DNA of 64,000 nucleotides from Weissella confusa (GTDB taxonomy: Bacteria; Bacillota; Bacilli; Lactobacillales; Lactobacillaceae): positions 2,240,893 to 2,304,892 of the forward strand of contig CP168942.1 in the NCBI GenBank assembly GCA_041871065.1, read 5' to 3'. Below the pieces are notes generated by a model that did no database searches, was not told where the DNA came from, and was given only the letters and a program-made list of their open reading frames with translations. The translations under genes were made by a program, and so were the position numbers. Of this stretch, positions 17,914 to 26,285 are shown one piece after another (the stretch's first letter is position 1; each line of letters starts with the position of its first letter).

Positions 17914-18301
17914 AACTGATCTCCTATACCCACGTTAGTCATAGTTCTTGTATCCACACAACATCGCAAACTCAGCAAATATCTACACAAAAGCAATCGA
18001 TATCTAGGAACTAAAAACATTTAATATCAATCCACAAAATTGGGAACAATATTGTGGTTTAAAAGCACAAATTAATATACCAATCCAAACTGAAAATTTC
18101 CCCACAGAATTACACACAAATCGTACCACCGAAGGAGTTTCCCTTACCAATAAAAACACTTTTTCACAGCTTCGTAGCACCAGCGCTTCACCATGAAAAT
18201 TTTGCGCCACCAAAATCGCCTTTTCGATACATCATTTCAATCACCTCGTCTTACTTGATGACACAAGTATAGGAATTGCGTGCGAAATTATTTGTCGTTT
18301 A

Positions 18302-18340
18302 ATCAAAAAGAGCCAAACGACTTTCAAATCGCTTGGCTCT
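18302..18340 (-). terminator. Orphan minus-strand terminator hairpin
   Basis: Stem AGAGCCAA / TTGGCTCT around a partly paired ACGA/TCGC, followed by a T-run on the minus strand. No gene lies upstream of it on that strand. Confidence 0.55.
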
Positions 18341-18511
18341 ACTGATTGATTCATTTTGGCAGGTGATTTTAGCATGAAAACCAATAATTACTAGACTACC
18401 ATTTATTTTTTTCGTCATTATAATGATAGATATACCAACGGAAGGAGAGACATTTACAACTGAATATTACCAATGTTGTCGTGAACAGATTATATAAAGC
18501 AGACTGAGAAT

Positions 18512-18607
18512 GTCGGAGGTTTTTTGACCTCCGACGTGACCAAGTCGCCCTTATCAGGTGCGTCTTTGGTCTAAAACGCCTGACTGAAGTCAGGTGTTTT
18601 AGACCAA
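18512..18607 (+). ncRNA. Structured leader or small RNA candidate
   Basis: Two strong hairpins: a perfect 9-bp stem GTCGGAGGT / ACCTCCGAC (18512-18535), and a 19-bp stem with one G-U type mismatch from TTGGTC (18566) to GACCAA (18607). GACCAA at 18537-18542 could also pair with the left arm of the second hairpin, so alternative folds exist. It ends 31 bases before the next ATG. No match to a riboswitch class known to me. Confidence 0.45.
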
Positions 18608-18638
18608 CAGCTGCTGTGACAAATCAAGGAGCATACTG

Positions 18639-18911
18639 ATGAACGAAAATATTTACACACAACTTGTCGCTGATTTTGCTGCAGCTAACGGCTTCACCTT
18701 TTACCAAGGTGCGCAAGCTAGCCCAGCACTCATTCGCAACTGGGAAAACGGTTCGCTGAAGATCCACTTTGTTTCCTATGGGAATGATGGTCAAACTGCA
18801 AGCTGGCATTTCATTAACGAGGGGTTCAGCCATCCAGTTTCTCACAAGGGCACTGGTATTGATGAATTAACTGATTGGATCAACAATACAATCACACCTC
18901 AACTTGCTTAA
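18639..18911 (+). CDS. Small hypothetical protein
   Basis: 90 residues, soluble, with alternating aromatic and polar residues (KIHFVSYGNDGQTASWHFINEGF) suggesting a small alpha/beta fold. AAGGAG lies 8 bases before the ATG. The structured leader upstream hints at post-transcriptional control. Family not recognised. Confidence 0.7.
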   Translation: MNENIYTQLVADFAAANGFTFYQGAQASPALIRNWENGSLKIHFVSYGNDGQTASWHFINEGFSHPVSHKGTGIDELTDWINNTITPQLA

Positions 18912-18998
18912 AGATTCACGGAAGCGGTCAAACTTGACCACTTTCCCCAAACATATGGTAAAATCACCTGCCGTTTTTAAAACGATACATATTCGCCA

Positions 18999-19015
18999 AC
19001 GTTCCACGTGAAACA
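18999..19015. other. parS-type site
   Basis: cGTTCCACGTGAAACA at 19000-19015 matches the parS pattern at 15 of 16 positions (first base C for T). Intergenic. Confidence 0.7.
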
Positions 19016-19043
19016 TTGGCACCTAAATTGACATACATATAAC

Positions 19044-19087
19044 AAATCAGCCATCCCCCAACACAAGTTGGGAGATGGCTGATTTTT
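19044..19087 (-). terminator. Terminator of S9 peptidase gene
   Basis: Long stem AAATCAGCCATC / GATGGCTGATTT with an inner CCCAAC/GTTGGG pairing and T-runs on both sides. Confidence 0.85.
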
Positions 19088-19089
19088 CA

Positions 19090-20961
19090 TTATTTAAGCG
19101 TCTTATTTAACCATTCAAACATGACAGTCAGTCGCGCATCGCGTAAGTTCGGTAACCCATTACGCGATACACCGTGCCATGATTGCGGGAAACGTACCAT
19201 TTCAACCGGCGTATCCGTTAACGTCTTCACCGCCGTGAAATACATTTCCGTTTGCGCAATTGGTGTCCGTAAATCATATTCACCATGCATCATTAGTAGT
19301 GGTGTTTTAACCGCTCCAGCGTACGTAATTGGCGAGCGCTTAATCAATTCTGCTCGACCAGCTTCCGTATATGGCGTTGTCCCCATTTCGTCAGCGACAA
19401 AGTTATACCCAATGTCACTGGCACCTGTTAGATGTAGCCACTCTGTTACTGGTCGTTGTGAAACAGCCGCTTGGAATCGATCAGTATGACCAATGGCCCA
19501 AGTCGTCATAAAGCCACCATACGACCCACCAATAATGATTTGTCGGGTCGCATCAATCTTATCCGCATAACGTTTAATAGCCCTATCTAAGCCCGCTAAT
19601 ACATCCCGATAATCTTGTTCACCATAATGGTTTACTACTGCATTGATAAACGCTTGGCCGTATGTTGTTGAACCATGCGGATTCGTAAAGACAACGTTGT
19701 AGCCCGCTTCCGCAAAGCGTTGGAATTCCCAGAAGAACGCATCCCCATAAGCGCCATGAGGACCACCGTGAACATATAGCACAACTGGTGCTGGCTCCTC
19801 TGAATGCGCTGGTAAGAACCACCCATCCACATCCGAACCGTCTTCACTAGCAAACGTGAATTTTTCAGCTGCCGTAAACGACAACGTCGGATTAGCATCA
19901 TAACGCACCGTTTGTTCATGCGTGTCTAAATCGACTGTAATCAAACTGCTTGGGTGACGCGTATCTTGTTGCGCAATCACCAATTCACGATCAACAATCG
20001 TAAAATCAGTTAGCAGTTGCGGCTCATCAAGCAGTCGCGTAATCTTGCCAGCTACCGTTCCTTGATATAGACGCGTGTGTCCGTGGTAGCCAGTTTCAAA
20101 GATGTACGTTTCTGAATCCAACCAACGCACATGGCGTCCTTGCCCCTGCACGATGACATCAGAATTGGGTTCTGCCAACAATTCTTCGTCATCAAAAGCC
20201 AATCGTACTTGATGACCATCATAATAATGCAGGCTTACTGCACGTCGATTAGGATATTGATTATCGTTGCCAAGAACCAAAATTTGCGTTGCATCTGGTG
20301 CAATTGTCGCTTCATAAACCTGTGCCAAATTCGTGGGCACTGTGGTTTGCGTCTTAGTTTCAAAATCAATCGTGCGTAATTCTGAACGATATTCGTGAGC
20401 GTCCTCATCATTCGTTTGCACAATAATGACCGCCTGCGTATCAGTCGCATCTGCAACCTTAACCGGCAACGAGAACGTGCCCAATAAACGCGTCACCCCT
20501 GAAGCCGTGGCTTGATAAATCTCAAAGCGACGTTGCTCATCAATAAAGCCCACGCCGTCATCTTTATAATGGCGCTTCGTATAATATCGCACCGTTGGTC
20601 GCTCACTGACGGCATTAAACGATGCTTGTGTTTCAACTTGAACAGCAAACACAACACCCGCCCCATCAGGTGTTGGCACAAAACTCGTGATGGAATCACT
20701 TTGATGCGTTAATTGCACCGTTTCGCCAGCAACAGAACGGCGGTATAGTTGCCCATCATGCTGATAGAAAATAGCCTGTGTCGTTCCTTGCAAATCGGTT
20801 GCGTCATTCACCAACGTGGTCGTATCCGTCTCATTCACAACCACCACATTCGTTTGATAACGATTCCCAATTTCGTCCGCGACACTTTCCGTCGCATATA
20901 GCGTTTGACCAACAATCGTTGGACGTGCGATTCCCCTGATGTTTCCTAGTGCTGTTACCAT
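19090..20961 (-). CDS. S9-family serine peptidase (acylaminoacyl/prolyl oligopeptidase type)
   Basis: 623 residues. The N-terminal two thirds form a beta-propeller-like domain with repeated FxxDG and Trp/Tyr-rich strands. The C-terminal alpha/beta-hydrolase has the nucleophile in GGSYGGF (Ser480), the acid in HGEYDLRTP (Asp563) and the base in SWHGVSRNG (His596), a complete triad. The oxyanion motif YVHGGPHGAYGD is present. There is no signal peptide, so it should act in the cytoplasm on small peptides. GAGGGGG precedes the ATG. It lies downstream of metQ with a short gap and might be co-transcribed. Confidence 0.93.
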   Translation of the reverse strand: MVTALGNIRGIARPTIVGQTLYATESVADEIGNRYQTNVVVVNETDTTTLVNDATDLQGTTQAIFYQHDGQLYRRSVAGETVQLTHQSDSITSFVPTPDGAGVVFAVQVETQASFNAVSERPTVRYYTKRHYKDDGVGFIDEQRRFEIYQATASGVTRLLGTFSLPVKVADATDTQAVIIVQTNDEDAHEYRSELRTIDFETKTQTTVPTNLAQVYEATIAPDATQILVLGNDNQYPNRRAVSLHYYDGHQVRLAFDDEELLAEPNSDVIVQGQGRHVRWLDSETYIFETGYHGHTRLYQGTVAGKITRLLDEPQLLTDFTIVDRELVIAQQDTRHPSSLITVDLDTHEQTVRYDANPTLSFTAAEKFTFASEDGSDVDGWFLPAHSEEPAPVVLYVHGGPHGAYGDAFFWEFQRFAEAGYNVVFTNPHGSTTYGQAFINAVVNHYGEQDYRDVLAGLDRAIKRYADKIDATRQIIIGGSYGGFMTTWAIGHTDRFQAAVSQRPVTEWLHLTGASDIGYNFVADEMGTTPYTEAGRAELIKRSPITYAGAVKTPLLMMHGEYDLRTPIAQTEMYFTAVKTLTDTPVEMVRFPQSWHGVSRNGLPNLRDARLTVMFEWLNKTLK

Positions 20962-20984
20962 TCAAATCCCCCTCGATTTTTTGA

Positions 20985-21878
20985 TTAGTTTGATGATGCA
21001 GATGACGCGTCGCTAGCCGTATCGGCCGTCACAACCGTAGCCTTAGGGGCACCCTTCCAAGCTGCGATTTCCGTACCGTTGTTGTGGTCGTTGATGTATT
21101 GCCCAACTTCCTTCGTTTGGTATGACTTTACCAAAGCCTTAATATACCACTTCTTAGCATCGTCATGACGCGCTGCAATAATGTTCACCCATTGGTGTGA
21201 TTGCTTGTTGTTTGCATTCCAAACGTAGATGGCTGAGTTCGGGTTGCGACCAGCTGCTTCAACGAATGTAGCTGAAATAACGGCGGCATCAACTGAATTC
21301 AAGCTAGCCAACGTTTGATCCGCTGCCAATTCCTTCACGTGCAAATTCTTAGAACTTGAAACGATGTCACGAACAGTTGGGCTTGTGACACCTGCCTTAA
21401 TCTTAATCAAGCCAGCTGCTTGCAACAAGAACAAGGCACGCGCTTCATTGGTTGGGTCATTAGCAACCGCAATCGTCCCACCGTCTGGAATGTCCTTCAC
21501 TGACTTGTACTTATCTGAGTACAAGCGACCAGGTCCCAAAACCGTCTCACCAACTGGTTGCAAGTCTGCCTTGTGCGCCTTATTCCAATCTGACAAGAAA
21601 GCGTAGTGTTGGAAGGCATTTGCATCAATATTGCCTTGCTTCAAAGCCGCGTTTGGTTGGTTGAAGTCCGTAAAGGTAATCAACTTAATCTTGATACCGC
21701 GCTTCTCACCATTCTTCTTAACAATGTTCCAAACGGCTTGATCCGTCTTAGATGGTGAATTGATTCCCACCTTCACCGTCTTCAATTCCTTTGCTGATGC
21801 CACAACTGATGTTGCTGGGATAACTGCGCCGGCCACTGCCAATGTCAAAACTGCACTTGTAATAATCTTCTTGCTCAT
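20985..21878 (-). CDS. metQ: MetQ/NlpA-family methionine-binding protein, without lipobox Cys
   Basis: 297 residues from the ATG at 21878 (10 bases after GGAG); a GTG nine bases upstream overlaps the ribosome site. The NlpA fold shows VKVGINSPSKTDQAVWNIV, DFNQPNAALKQGNIDANAFQH, IAVANDPTNEARAL and the ending KGAPKATVV. The family feeds D/L-methionine to MetNI. A methionine T-box controls it, supporting the substrate. Members normally have a lipobox Cys; here the signal sequence ends in VVASAKE with no Cys, so the protein may be cleaved by signal peptidase I. MetN and MetI are not in this window. Confidence 0.9.
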   Translation of the reverse strand: MSKKIITSAVLTLAVAGAVIPATSVVASAKELKTVKVGINSPSKTDQAVWNIVKKNGEKRGIKIKLITFTDFNQPNAALKQGNIDANAFQHYAFLSDWNKAHKADLQPVGETVLGPGRLYSDKYKSVKDIPDGGTIAVANDPTNEARALFLLQAAGLIKIKAGVTSPTVRDIVSSSKNLHVKELAADQTLASLNSVDAAVISATFVEAAGRNPNSAIYVWNANNKQSHQWVNIIAARHDDAKKWYIKALVKSYQTKEVGQYINDHNNGTEIAAWKGAPKATVVTADTASDASSASSN

Positions 21879-21944
21879 AATTTCCACTCTCCGTTTAAAC
21901 CCAATTTATTAACCTATCTTTGATGGCTGTTTATTTGGCCGAAT

Positions 21945-22265
21945 AAACAAAAAACCGGGGACCGTGTCTTATGACACAATCCCCGGGACGAAATGACTCG
22001 TGTTACCACCCAGTTTTCTTATTCAGTCACCCGAATAAGCTTACACGTACGCCTTCAAGCCGGACTAGTCGACAGCCGCCGGAAATACGTTGGCGCTATA
22101 ACGGGCGCACCCGGTAACCACTTACAGAACCTGCTCGCAGTCACACACTAACTCAGAGACCATTTTCACGATTTGCCAATCACTAGCTTTCACCAAACGC
22201 TAGCTCTCTGCAGATTTTTCAATCGCTACTACATCTCGTCTTCGTTGATGTGATTATGATATGCT
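21945..22265 (-). promoter_or_regulatory. T-box riboswitch, methionine specifier
   Basis: Complete T-box leader. Stem I carries the AGAGAGC bulge and GGTGAAAGC loop. The specifier loop reads GAAAATGG, giving ATG (complement of 22161-22163). The T-box motif GGGTGGTAACACG is the complement of 22000-22012. The terminator has the stem CCGGGGAT...GTCCCCGG followed by six Ts (21950-21986). Uncharged tRNA-Met should allow read-through into metQ. Confidence 0.92.
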
Positions 22266-22311
22266 CATACTTTTAATTTGTCAACAACTTTTATAATTAT
22301 TTTCTAATCTA

Positions 22312-22348
22312 ACAAAAATAGGGTGCTCAGCAACTGCCGAGCACCCTA
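22312..22348 (-). terminator. Terminator of EgtU-type operon
   Basis: Stem AGGGTGCTC / GAGCACCCT followed by ATTTTTG on the minus strand, just past the stop at 22355. Confidence 0.85.
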
Positions 22349-22354
22349 CTAAGT

Positions 22355-23884
22355 TTAATCTATCAAGCCATGCTGCTTCAAATAATCACGGGCAACATCC
22401 CCAGCCTTTTTATGCTGAACCGTTACTTCATAATTCATTTGAATCATATCATCTTCTGAAATCTTACCAGCCAACTTATTCAAGCTCTTCTTAATGCTTG
22501 GATACTTCTGCAATGTCGCATCGTTAACCAACGGTGCACCTTGGTAAGGTGGGAAGAATCGCTTATCGTCTTTCAACGACACCAAATCATCCTGCTTCAA
22601 TTGCGGATCAGTCGTATAAGCATCCGTTACATCAACTTGCTTATTGGCAACCGCCTCATAACGCAAACTTGATTCCATCGTGACGACCTTACTGAAGTTC
22701 AAGTCGTACGCCTTTTGCAAACCAGGATAACCATCGGACAACTTGGCGAAATCCGGGTCGAACCCAGCTGCAAATTGGGCATCAACCTTCTTCAAATCAG
22801 ACGTCGTTTTCAAATCGTACTTCTTAGCATCCGCCTTACGGACCGCCAAAGCGTACGTGTTTTGATACTTCATCGGTTGCAAATAATCCAAGTTATTCTG
22901 TTGCTTCAACAGCTTCTTACCACGCTCATAAGCCGTGACGGGGTCATGTGGAATATGACCATCTGTCTTAACCAATGATTGCAAAACCGTTCCGGTAAAC
23001 TCAGGATAAATATCAACCTGACCACTCTTCAACGCCTTATACAAGAAGGTTGTCCCACCAAAATTAGGCTTTAGTTGCACCTTCAAACGTGGATTATCTT
23101 CCTGAATCAAATCCTTGTACATGTTAATTAGAATTTCAGGCTCACCACCTAATTTTCCAGCAATCGTAATCGTACCGGCTGGTTGGACAATCGCACGATA
23201 ACCGGCAACGCCACCAAATATTACAATCAAACTCGCAATCACAATGCCGATGCGCTTTAGTGACAGCTTACTTAGTAGCTTAATGCCCCAAGAAAAGACC
23301 AACGCTAACAAGGCTGACAAAATGGCACCCAACAACAATTCAGCGTTGTTATTGGTTTGAATGCCCAACATGATGAAGGTTCCTAAACCACCGCCACCAA
23401 TCAACGCCGCCAAGGTTGCGGTTCCGATAATCATTACCATCGCAATGCGTAACCCTGACATAATCATTGGCATCGCTAGTGGTAACTGAACGCGGAACAG
23501 CTTGAATCGCTTAGATAGTCCAAACGCATCAGCTGCTTCCAATAATGTTGGATCAATCCCTGTCAAACCGGCATAAGCGTTTTGAAAAATTGGCATAATC
23601 GCATACAACACCAACGCAATGACTGACGGCACGATACCGATACCCACAAACGGAATTAACGCCCCTAGAATTGCCAAACTCGGAATCGTTTGAATGACCC
23701 CGGCAATTTGGAGCACCCACTCACCAGCACGGCGATGATTCATCAAACCGATAGCCAGTGGCAGGGCAATGATTGCTGCAATCACAATCGCTAGCAAAGA
23801 AAGCAGTACGTGTTCACGCAGCGCCGTCAATATATCGCCAGATTGTGTTGTCAGCATGTGTAACATATCTGCTAACATCCCCAC
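22355..23884 (-). CDS. egtUBC: ABC permease fused to substrate-binding domain (EgtUBC / OpuC type)
   Basis: 509 residues. Residues about 1-215 form a six-helix permease with the EAA-like loop LLEAADAFGLSKRFKLFRVQLP. After a further membrane helix (about 212-230) comes an extracytoplasmic binding domain (about 235-509) with GKLGGEPEILINMYKDLI, KPNFGGTTFLYKALKSGQVD, IYPEFTGT, TDAYTTDPQL and FPPYQGAP. The sequence is close in my memory to pneumococcal EgtUC, an ergothioneine importer; glycine betaine/choline systems share this layout, so substrate needs testing. The start is probably the GTG at 23884 or the ATG two codons later. Partner ATPase is immediately upstream. Confidence 0.85.
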   Translation of the reverse strand: MGMLADMLHMLTTQSGDILTALREHVLLSLLAIVIAAIIALPLAIGLMNHRRAGEWVLQIAGVIQTIPSLAILGALIPFVGIGIVPSVIALVLYAIMPIFQNAYAGLTGIDPTLLEAADAFGLSKRFKLFRVQLPLAMPMIMSGLRIAMVMIIGTATLAALIGGGGLGTFIMLGIQTNNNAELLLGAILSALLALVFSWGIKLLSKLSLKRIGIVIASLIVIFGGVAGYRAIVQPAGTITIAGKLGGEPEILINMYKDLIQEDNPRLKVQLKPNFGGTTFLYKALKSGQVDIYPEFTGTVLQSLVKTDGHIPHDPVTAYERGKKLLKQQNNLDYLQPMKYQNTYALAVRKADAKKYDLKTTSDLKKVDAQFAAGFDPDFAKLSDGYPGLQKAYDLNFSKVVTMESSLRYEAVANKQVDVTDAYTTDPQLKQDDLVSLKDDKRFFPPYQGAPLVNDATLQKYPSIKKSLNKLAGKISEDDMIQMNYEVTVQHKKAGDVARDYLKQHGLID

Positions 23885-23896
23885 ACTCTACTTTCT

Positions 23897-24823
23897 CTAA
23901 AACGCAGCCAAATACTGCAACAAATCTTGCACCGTTAACTTGGTTGTCCCATTAATGACCACAGCTGAATGATTAACCAATTGCTTCGATAATTCAGCCA
24001 AGTAATCGGTTGCTTGTAGCTGTGGCTCGTCACCTATTTCGGTGATTGGTTCACCAAAACCAGCATCCAAAATGGCTTGAATCATGGTTGCTGGACGCTC
24101 GCTAAACATTGCTTCGACCAGCTCATTTGCTGGGTGCGTCGTGACTTCCGTTGGTGTGCCAACTTGTTGCAAAACGCCATCATACATCACACCAATGCGG
24201 TTTCCTAGGCGCGTTGCTTCACTCATATCGTGCGTCACAAAAAGAATGGTGGTGTGCAAATCTGCGTGCAATTCCAACACCAAATCTTGTAGAGAACGAC
24301 GTGACAATGGATCCAAAGCACTAAACGGCTCATCCATCAAAATGATATCTGGCTTTGACGCCAACGCACGGACAATCCCAACACGTTGCTGTTCACCGCC
24401 TGAAAGCTCGTTTGGCATGCGGTTCGCATATTGTTCTGCTGGCAGCCCGACTCGATTCAACAATTCGTATACGCGTTGTTGACGCTGTTCTAGCGGTACG
24501 CCAGCTGCTTCCAACTGAATACCGGCATTTTGAAAAATCGTCATATTCGGGAACAAAGCCGAGTTTTGGGGCACATAGCCAATCCCACGACGCAGTTCAA
24601 CCAAGTCGTAGTCAATCGCACGCTTACCACGTACGTACGTATCACCGTCAGTCGGCTCAACCAATCGGTTAATCATCTTCATTGACGTGGTTTTCCCACT
24701 ACCACTTGGGCCAACTAAGACAAATAATTCACCGTCAGCAATATCCAACGTTAGGTTCGAGACCGCTGGCTTACCTTGATAAATTTTCGAGATATTGCGA
24801 AATTCAATCACGTCTCTCACCAT
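23897..24823 (-). CDS. egtUA: ABC transporter ATP-binding protein (EgtUA / OpuCA type)
   Basis: 308 residues. Walker A GPSGSGKTTSMKM (about 38-50), Q-loop in GYVPQNSALFPNMT, signature ELSGGEQQRVGIVRAL, Walker B IILMDEPFSALDPLSR, H-loop FVTHDMSEA, then a C-terminal extension of about 70 residues without an obvious pair of CBS domains. The stop lies 12 bases before the permease fusion, so the two genes form one operon. An ATG and a GTG stand side by side at the start (24823/24820). It energises import by the fused permease. Confidence 0.9.
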   Translation of the reverse strand: MVRDVIEFRNISKIYQGKPAVSNLTLDIADGELFVLVGPSGSGKTTSMKMINRLVEPTDGDTYVRGKRAIDYDLVELRRGIGYVPQNSALFPNMTIFQNAGIQLEAAGVPLEQRQQRVYELLNRVGLPAEQYANRMPNELSGGEQQRVGIVRALASKPDIILMDEPFSALDPLSRRSLQDLVLELHADLHTTILFVTHDMSEATRLGNRIGVMYDGVLQQVGTPTEVTTHPANELVEAMFSERPATMIQAILDAGFGEPITEIGDEPQLQATDYLAELSKQLVNHSAVVINGTTKLTVQDLLQYLAAF

Positions 24824-24898
24824 TCCTTACTTTTTGTTATCGTTGCCATATTAACGCCATTTGCCCAGATTAGCCAGACACTAGTCCGAAAAACAGAA

Positions 24899-24921
24899 AG
24901 CCTGAAACTTAATTTCAGGCT
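24899..24921 (-). terminator. Terminator of SAM-riboswitch operon
   Basis: Stem AGCCTGAAA / TTTCAGGCT with T-rich sequence following on the minus strand, between the hydrolase and the EgtU operon. Confidence 0.7.
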
Positions 24922-24927
24922 CTCCAT

Positions 24928-25518
24928 CTATTTTGCTTCAGAAATTGCCGTCTTTACTTCTGCGACCGTACGAATTTTCCCTAAGCGTGGGAAAATCACC
25001 TCTACCGAAGCGTTGTGACCTTGCTCCGTACGATCCGTCATAGCTTCTGGCACAAACACGAGGTTGTAGCCACGTTGGGCTGCTTCACGGGCTGTTGTAT
25101 CAACGCCAATTGATGTCGCAATACCCGTCAAAATAATCGTGTCAATGCCACGGCGACGCAATTGCACATCCAAATCAGTGCCATAAAATGCACCCCAGTT
25201 GTGCTTGTTCACAACAATCACGTTCTCAGCTGTTTCGTCAGCCGCAATATCCAATGACAGGTGGGTTGCCTCAGCTGACAATGGTTGCGCTGGTGTGTAT
25301 GGTGCATCGGTCACAGGATTAAATCCTTCTGCGCCATCATTCTTAACACGTACCAACACAATTTGAGCTGCCGTATTCTTCAAAGCTGACGCCAACTCGT
25401 TGTTGCGTGCCACCAATTGTTCCGGTGTATTTGGGGTTGCTTCACCCTTAAACACAATCCCATCTTGTACGTCAATCACAACCAAAGCTGTGCGTGCCAA
25501 ATCAAGTGCCAAGTCCAT
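24928..25518 (-). CDS. Isochorismatase-fold cysteine-hydrolase homologue lacking the catalytic Cys
   Basis: 196 residues. The fold is clear: ALVVIDVQDGI (catalytic Asp region), VVNKHNWGAFYGTDLD (catalytic Lys), and the nucleophile elbow TGIATSIGVDTTAREA. The position normally held by Cys in TGxxTxxCV is Gly here. Active nicotinamidases and isochorismatases need that Cys or use a variant mechanism, so the reaction is uncertain. GAGG precedes the ATG. It follows the 145-residue unknown gene by 56 bases and probably shares its SAM riboswitch. Confidence 0.88.
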   Translation of the reverse strand: MDLALDLARTALVVIDVQDGIVFKGEATPNTPEQLVARNNELASALKNTAAQIVLVRVKNDGAEGFNPVTDAPYTPAQPLSAEATHLSLDIAADETAENVIVVNKHNWGAFYGTDLDVQLRRRGIDTIILTGIATSIGVDTTAREAAQRGYNLVFVPEAMTDRTEQGHNASVEVIFPRLGKIRTVAEVKTAISEAK

Positions 25519-25574
25519 CTCAAAACCTCATCTCATGCTTTCGTATTAGTGAACTAAGCTTACACCAGTTTGAT

Positions 25575-26012
25575 TTAGTCCGGCAACTTTCGATATTCCG
25601 TTCCACGTGAAACATCATTTAAATGTGCCCGGCGACGTGCCGTTTTTTCTGCCTCCGCTAATTCTTCCTCACTGAACAATCCCAACAAGAAACGGCGACG
25701 ATAATCAAGTGATTCTTGTTGTTCAACGATGCGTTCCTCAATCTCAACCAATGACTCAGCTGCTTCTTGAACTGCCGTTTTGGCTGGTTCCTTTGATGCC
25801 TTGGAACTGAAAATTTCTGGATGTTCATCCACAAATTTGCGTGCTAAAGCATCATTCTGCTGCGCACGATTCCACAATTGACCAATTTTGAGATTGTTGG
25901 CCATTGCGCCATAAGCACCAGCAGCAGGGTGGTGCCCCCGCGAACTGCTGACTGCCATCATCAATCCTAACGTTGACGTCTTCTGAATCTTCTCTACATC
26001 AATCACACCCAT
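25575..26012 (-). CDS. Unknown protein controlled by a SAM-I riboswitch
   Basis: 145 residues from the ATG at 26012; alternatives at 26024 or further upstream are possible, with AGGATGG as ribosome site. The protein is charged and helical, with VSSSRGHHPAAGAYGAMANN near the N-terminus, KFVDEHPEIF and a long Glu/Arg-rich coiled-coil-like part (about 75-130). There is no membrane helix or signal. Function is not recognised, but the riboswitch terminator ends 35 bases upstream, so expression should rise when SAM is low. Its 3' end contains a parS-type site (25599-25614) read as V-S-R-G-T. Confidence 0.75.
   Translation of the reverse strand: MGVIDVEKIQKTSTLGLMMAVSSSRGHHPAAGAYGAMANNLKIGQLWNRAQQNDALARKFVDEHPEIFSSKASKEPAKTAVQEAAESLVEIEERIVEQQESLDYRRRFLLGLFSEEELAEAEKTARRRAHLNDVSRGTEYRKLPD
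25599..25614. other. parS-type site
   Basis: CGTTCCACGTGAAACA matches the parS pattern at 15 of 16 positions. It lies inside the preceding minus-strand gene. Confidence 0.7.
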
Positions 26013-26045
26013 TACGAGTACCATCCTAAAAATATTTTTGCATAG

Positions 26046-26193
26046 CAAAAACGACACCTACAAAACCAGTAGGTGCCGTTATCATTAGCACCTATCCGTT
26101 ACCAGTGGAGCACCTTGCATTGCTGTAGGTTGCTGTCGGGTCATCGTGTGGTATCACTCGCCGAACTCTTGATAGGTTATCGTATTCGTATGT
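26046..26193 (-). promoter_or_regulatory. SAM-I (S-box) riboswitch with terminator platform
   Basis: Aptamer 26090-26178. P1 pairs ACCTATC with GATAGGT and is followed by the canonical AAGAG. Conserved motifs follow in order: GATGACCCGACAGCAACC, then AAGGTGCT pairing back on AACCT (P3), then TCC/GGA (P4). The 3' P1 strand (TAGGTGC) can pair with GCACCTA as antiterminator, while GCACCTAC / GTAGGTGTC plus a T-run (26047-26076) forms the terminator. High SAM should stop transcription. Classification is from motif order and pairing; I could not run a covariance model. Confidence 0.87.
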
Positions 26194-26199
26194 GGCTTT

Positions 26200-26228
26200 A
26201 GAATACATGATTGCCATTTTTCCGTCAA
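26200..26228 (-). promoter_or_regulatory. Promoter of SAM-riboswitch operon
   Basis: TTGACG, a 17-bp spacer and TATTCT on the minus strand; predicted start near 26193. Confidence 0.7.
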
Positions 26229-26285
26229 CACTTTTGTTTGGCAGCTGTGGTAAACTGACACCAAAAGCATCTGGAGGAACCAATT

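Larger units (their letters stand above)
17914..18638. other. Gene-poor AT-rich stretch
   Basis: 725 bp with no convincing gene; a 69-codon minus-strand open frame at 18004-18213 has no ribosome site or recognisable product. The stretch contains an orphan minus-strand terminator (18302-18340) and, at its right end, a strongly structured leader (18512-18607). Confidence 0.6.

Noticed and set aside
18004..18213. 69-codon minus-strand open frame
   Set aside because: No ribosome site, no recognisable product, composition of non-coding DNA.
26092..26283. 63-codon minus-strand open frame
   Set aside because: It coincides with the promoter and aptamer of the SAM-I riboswitch and has no ribosome site; the frame is incidental.
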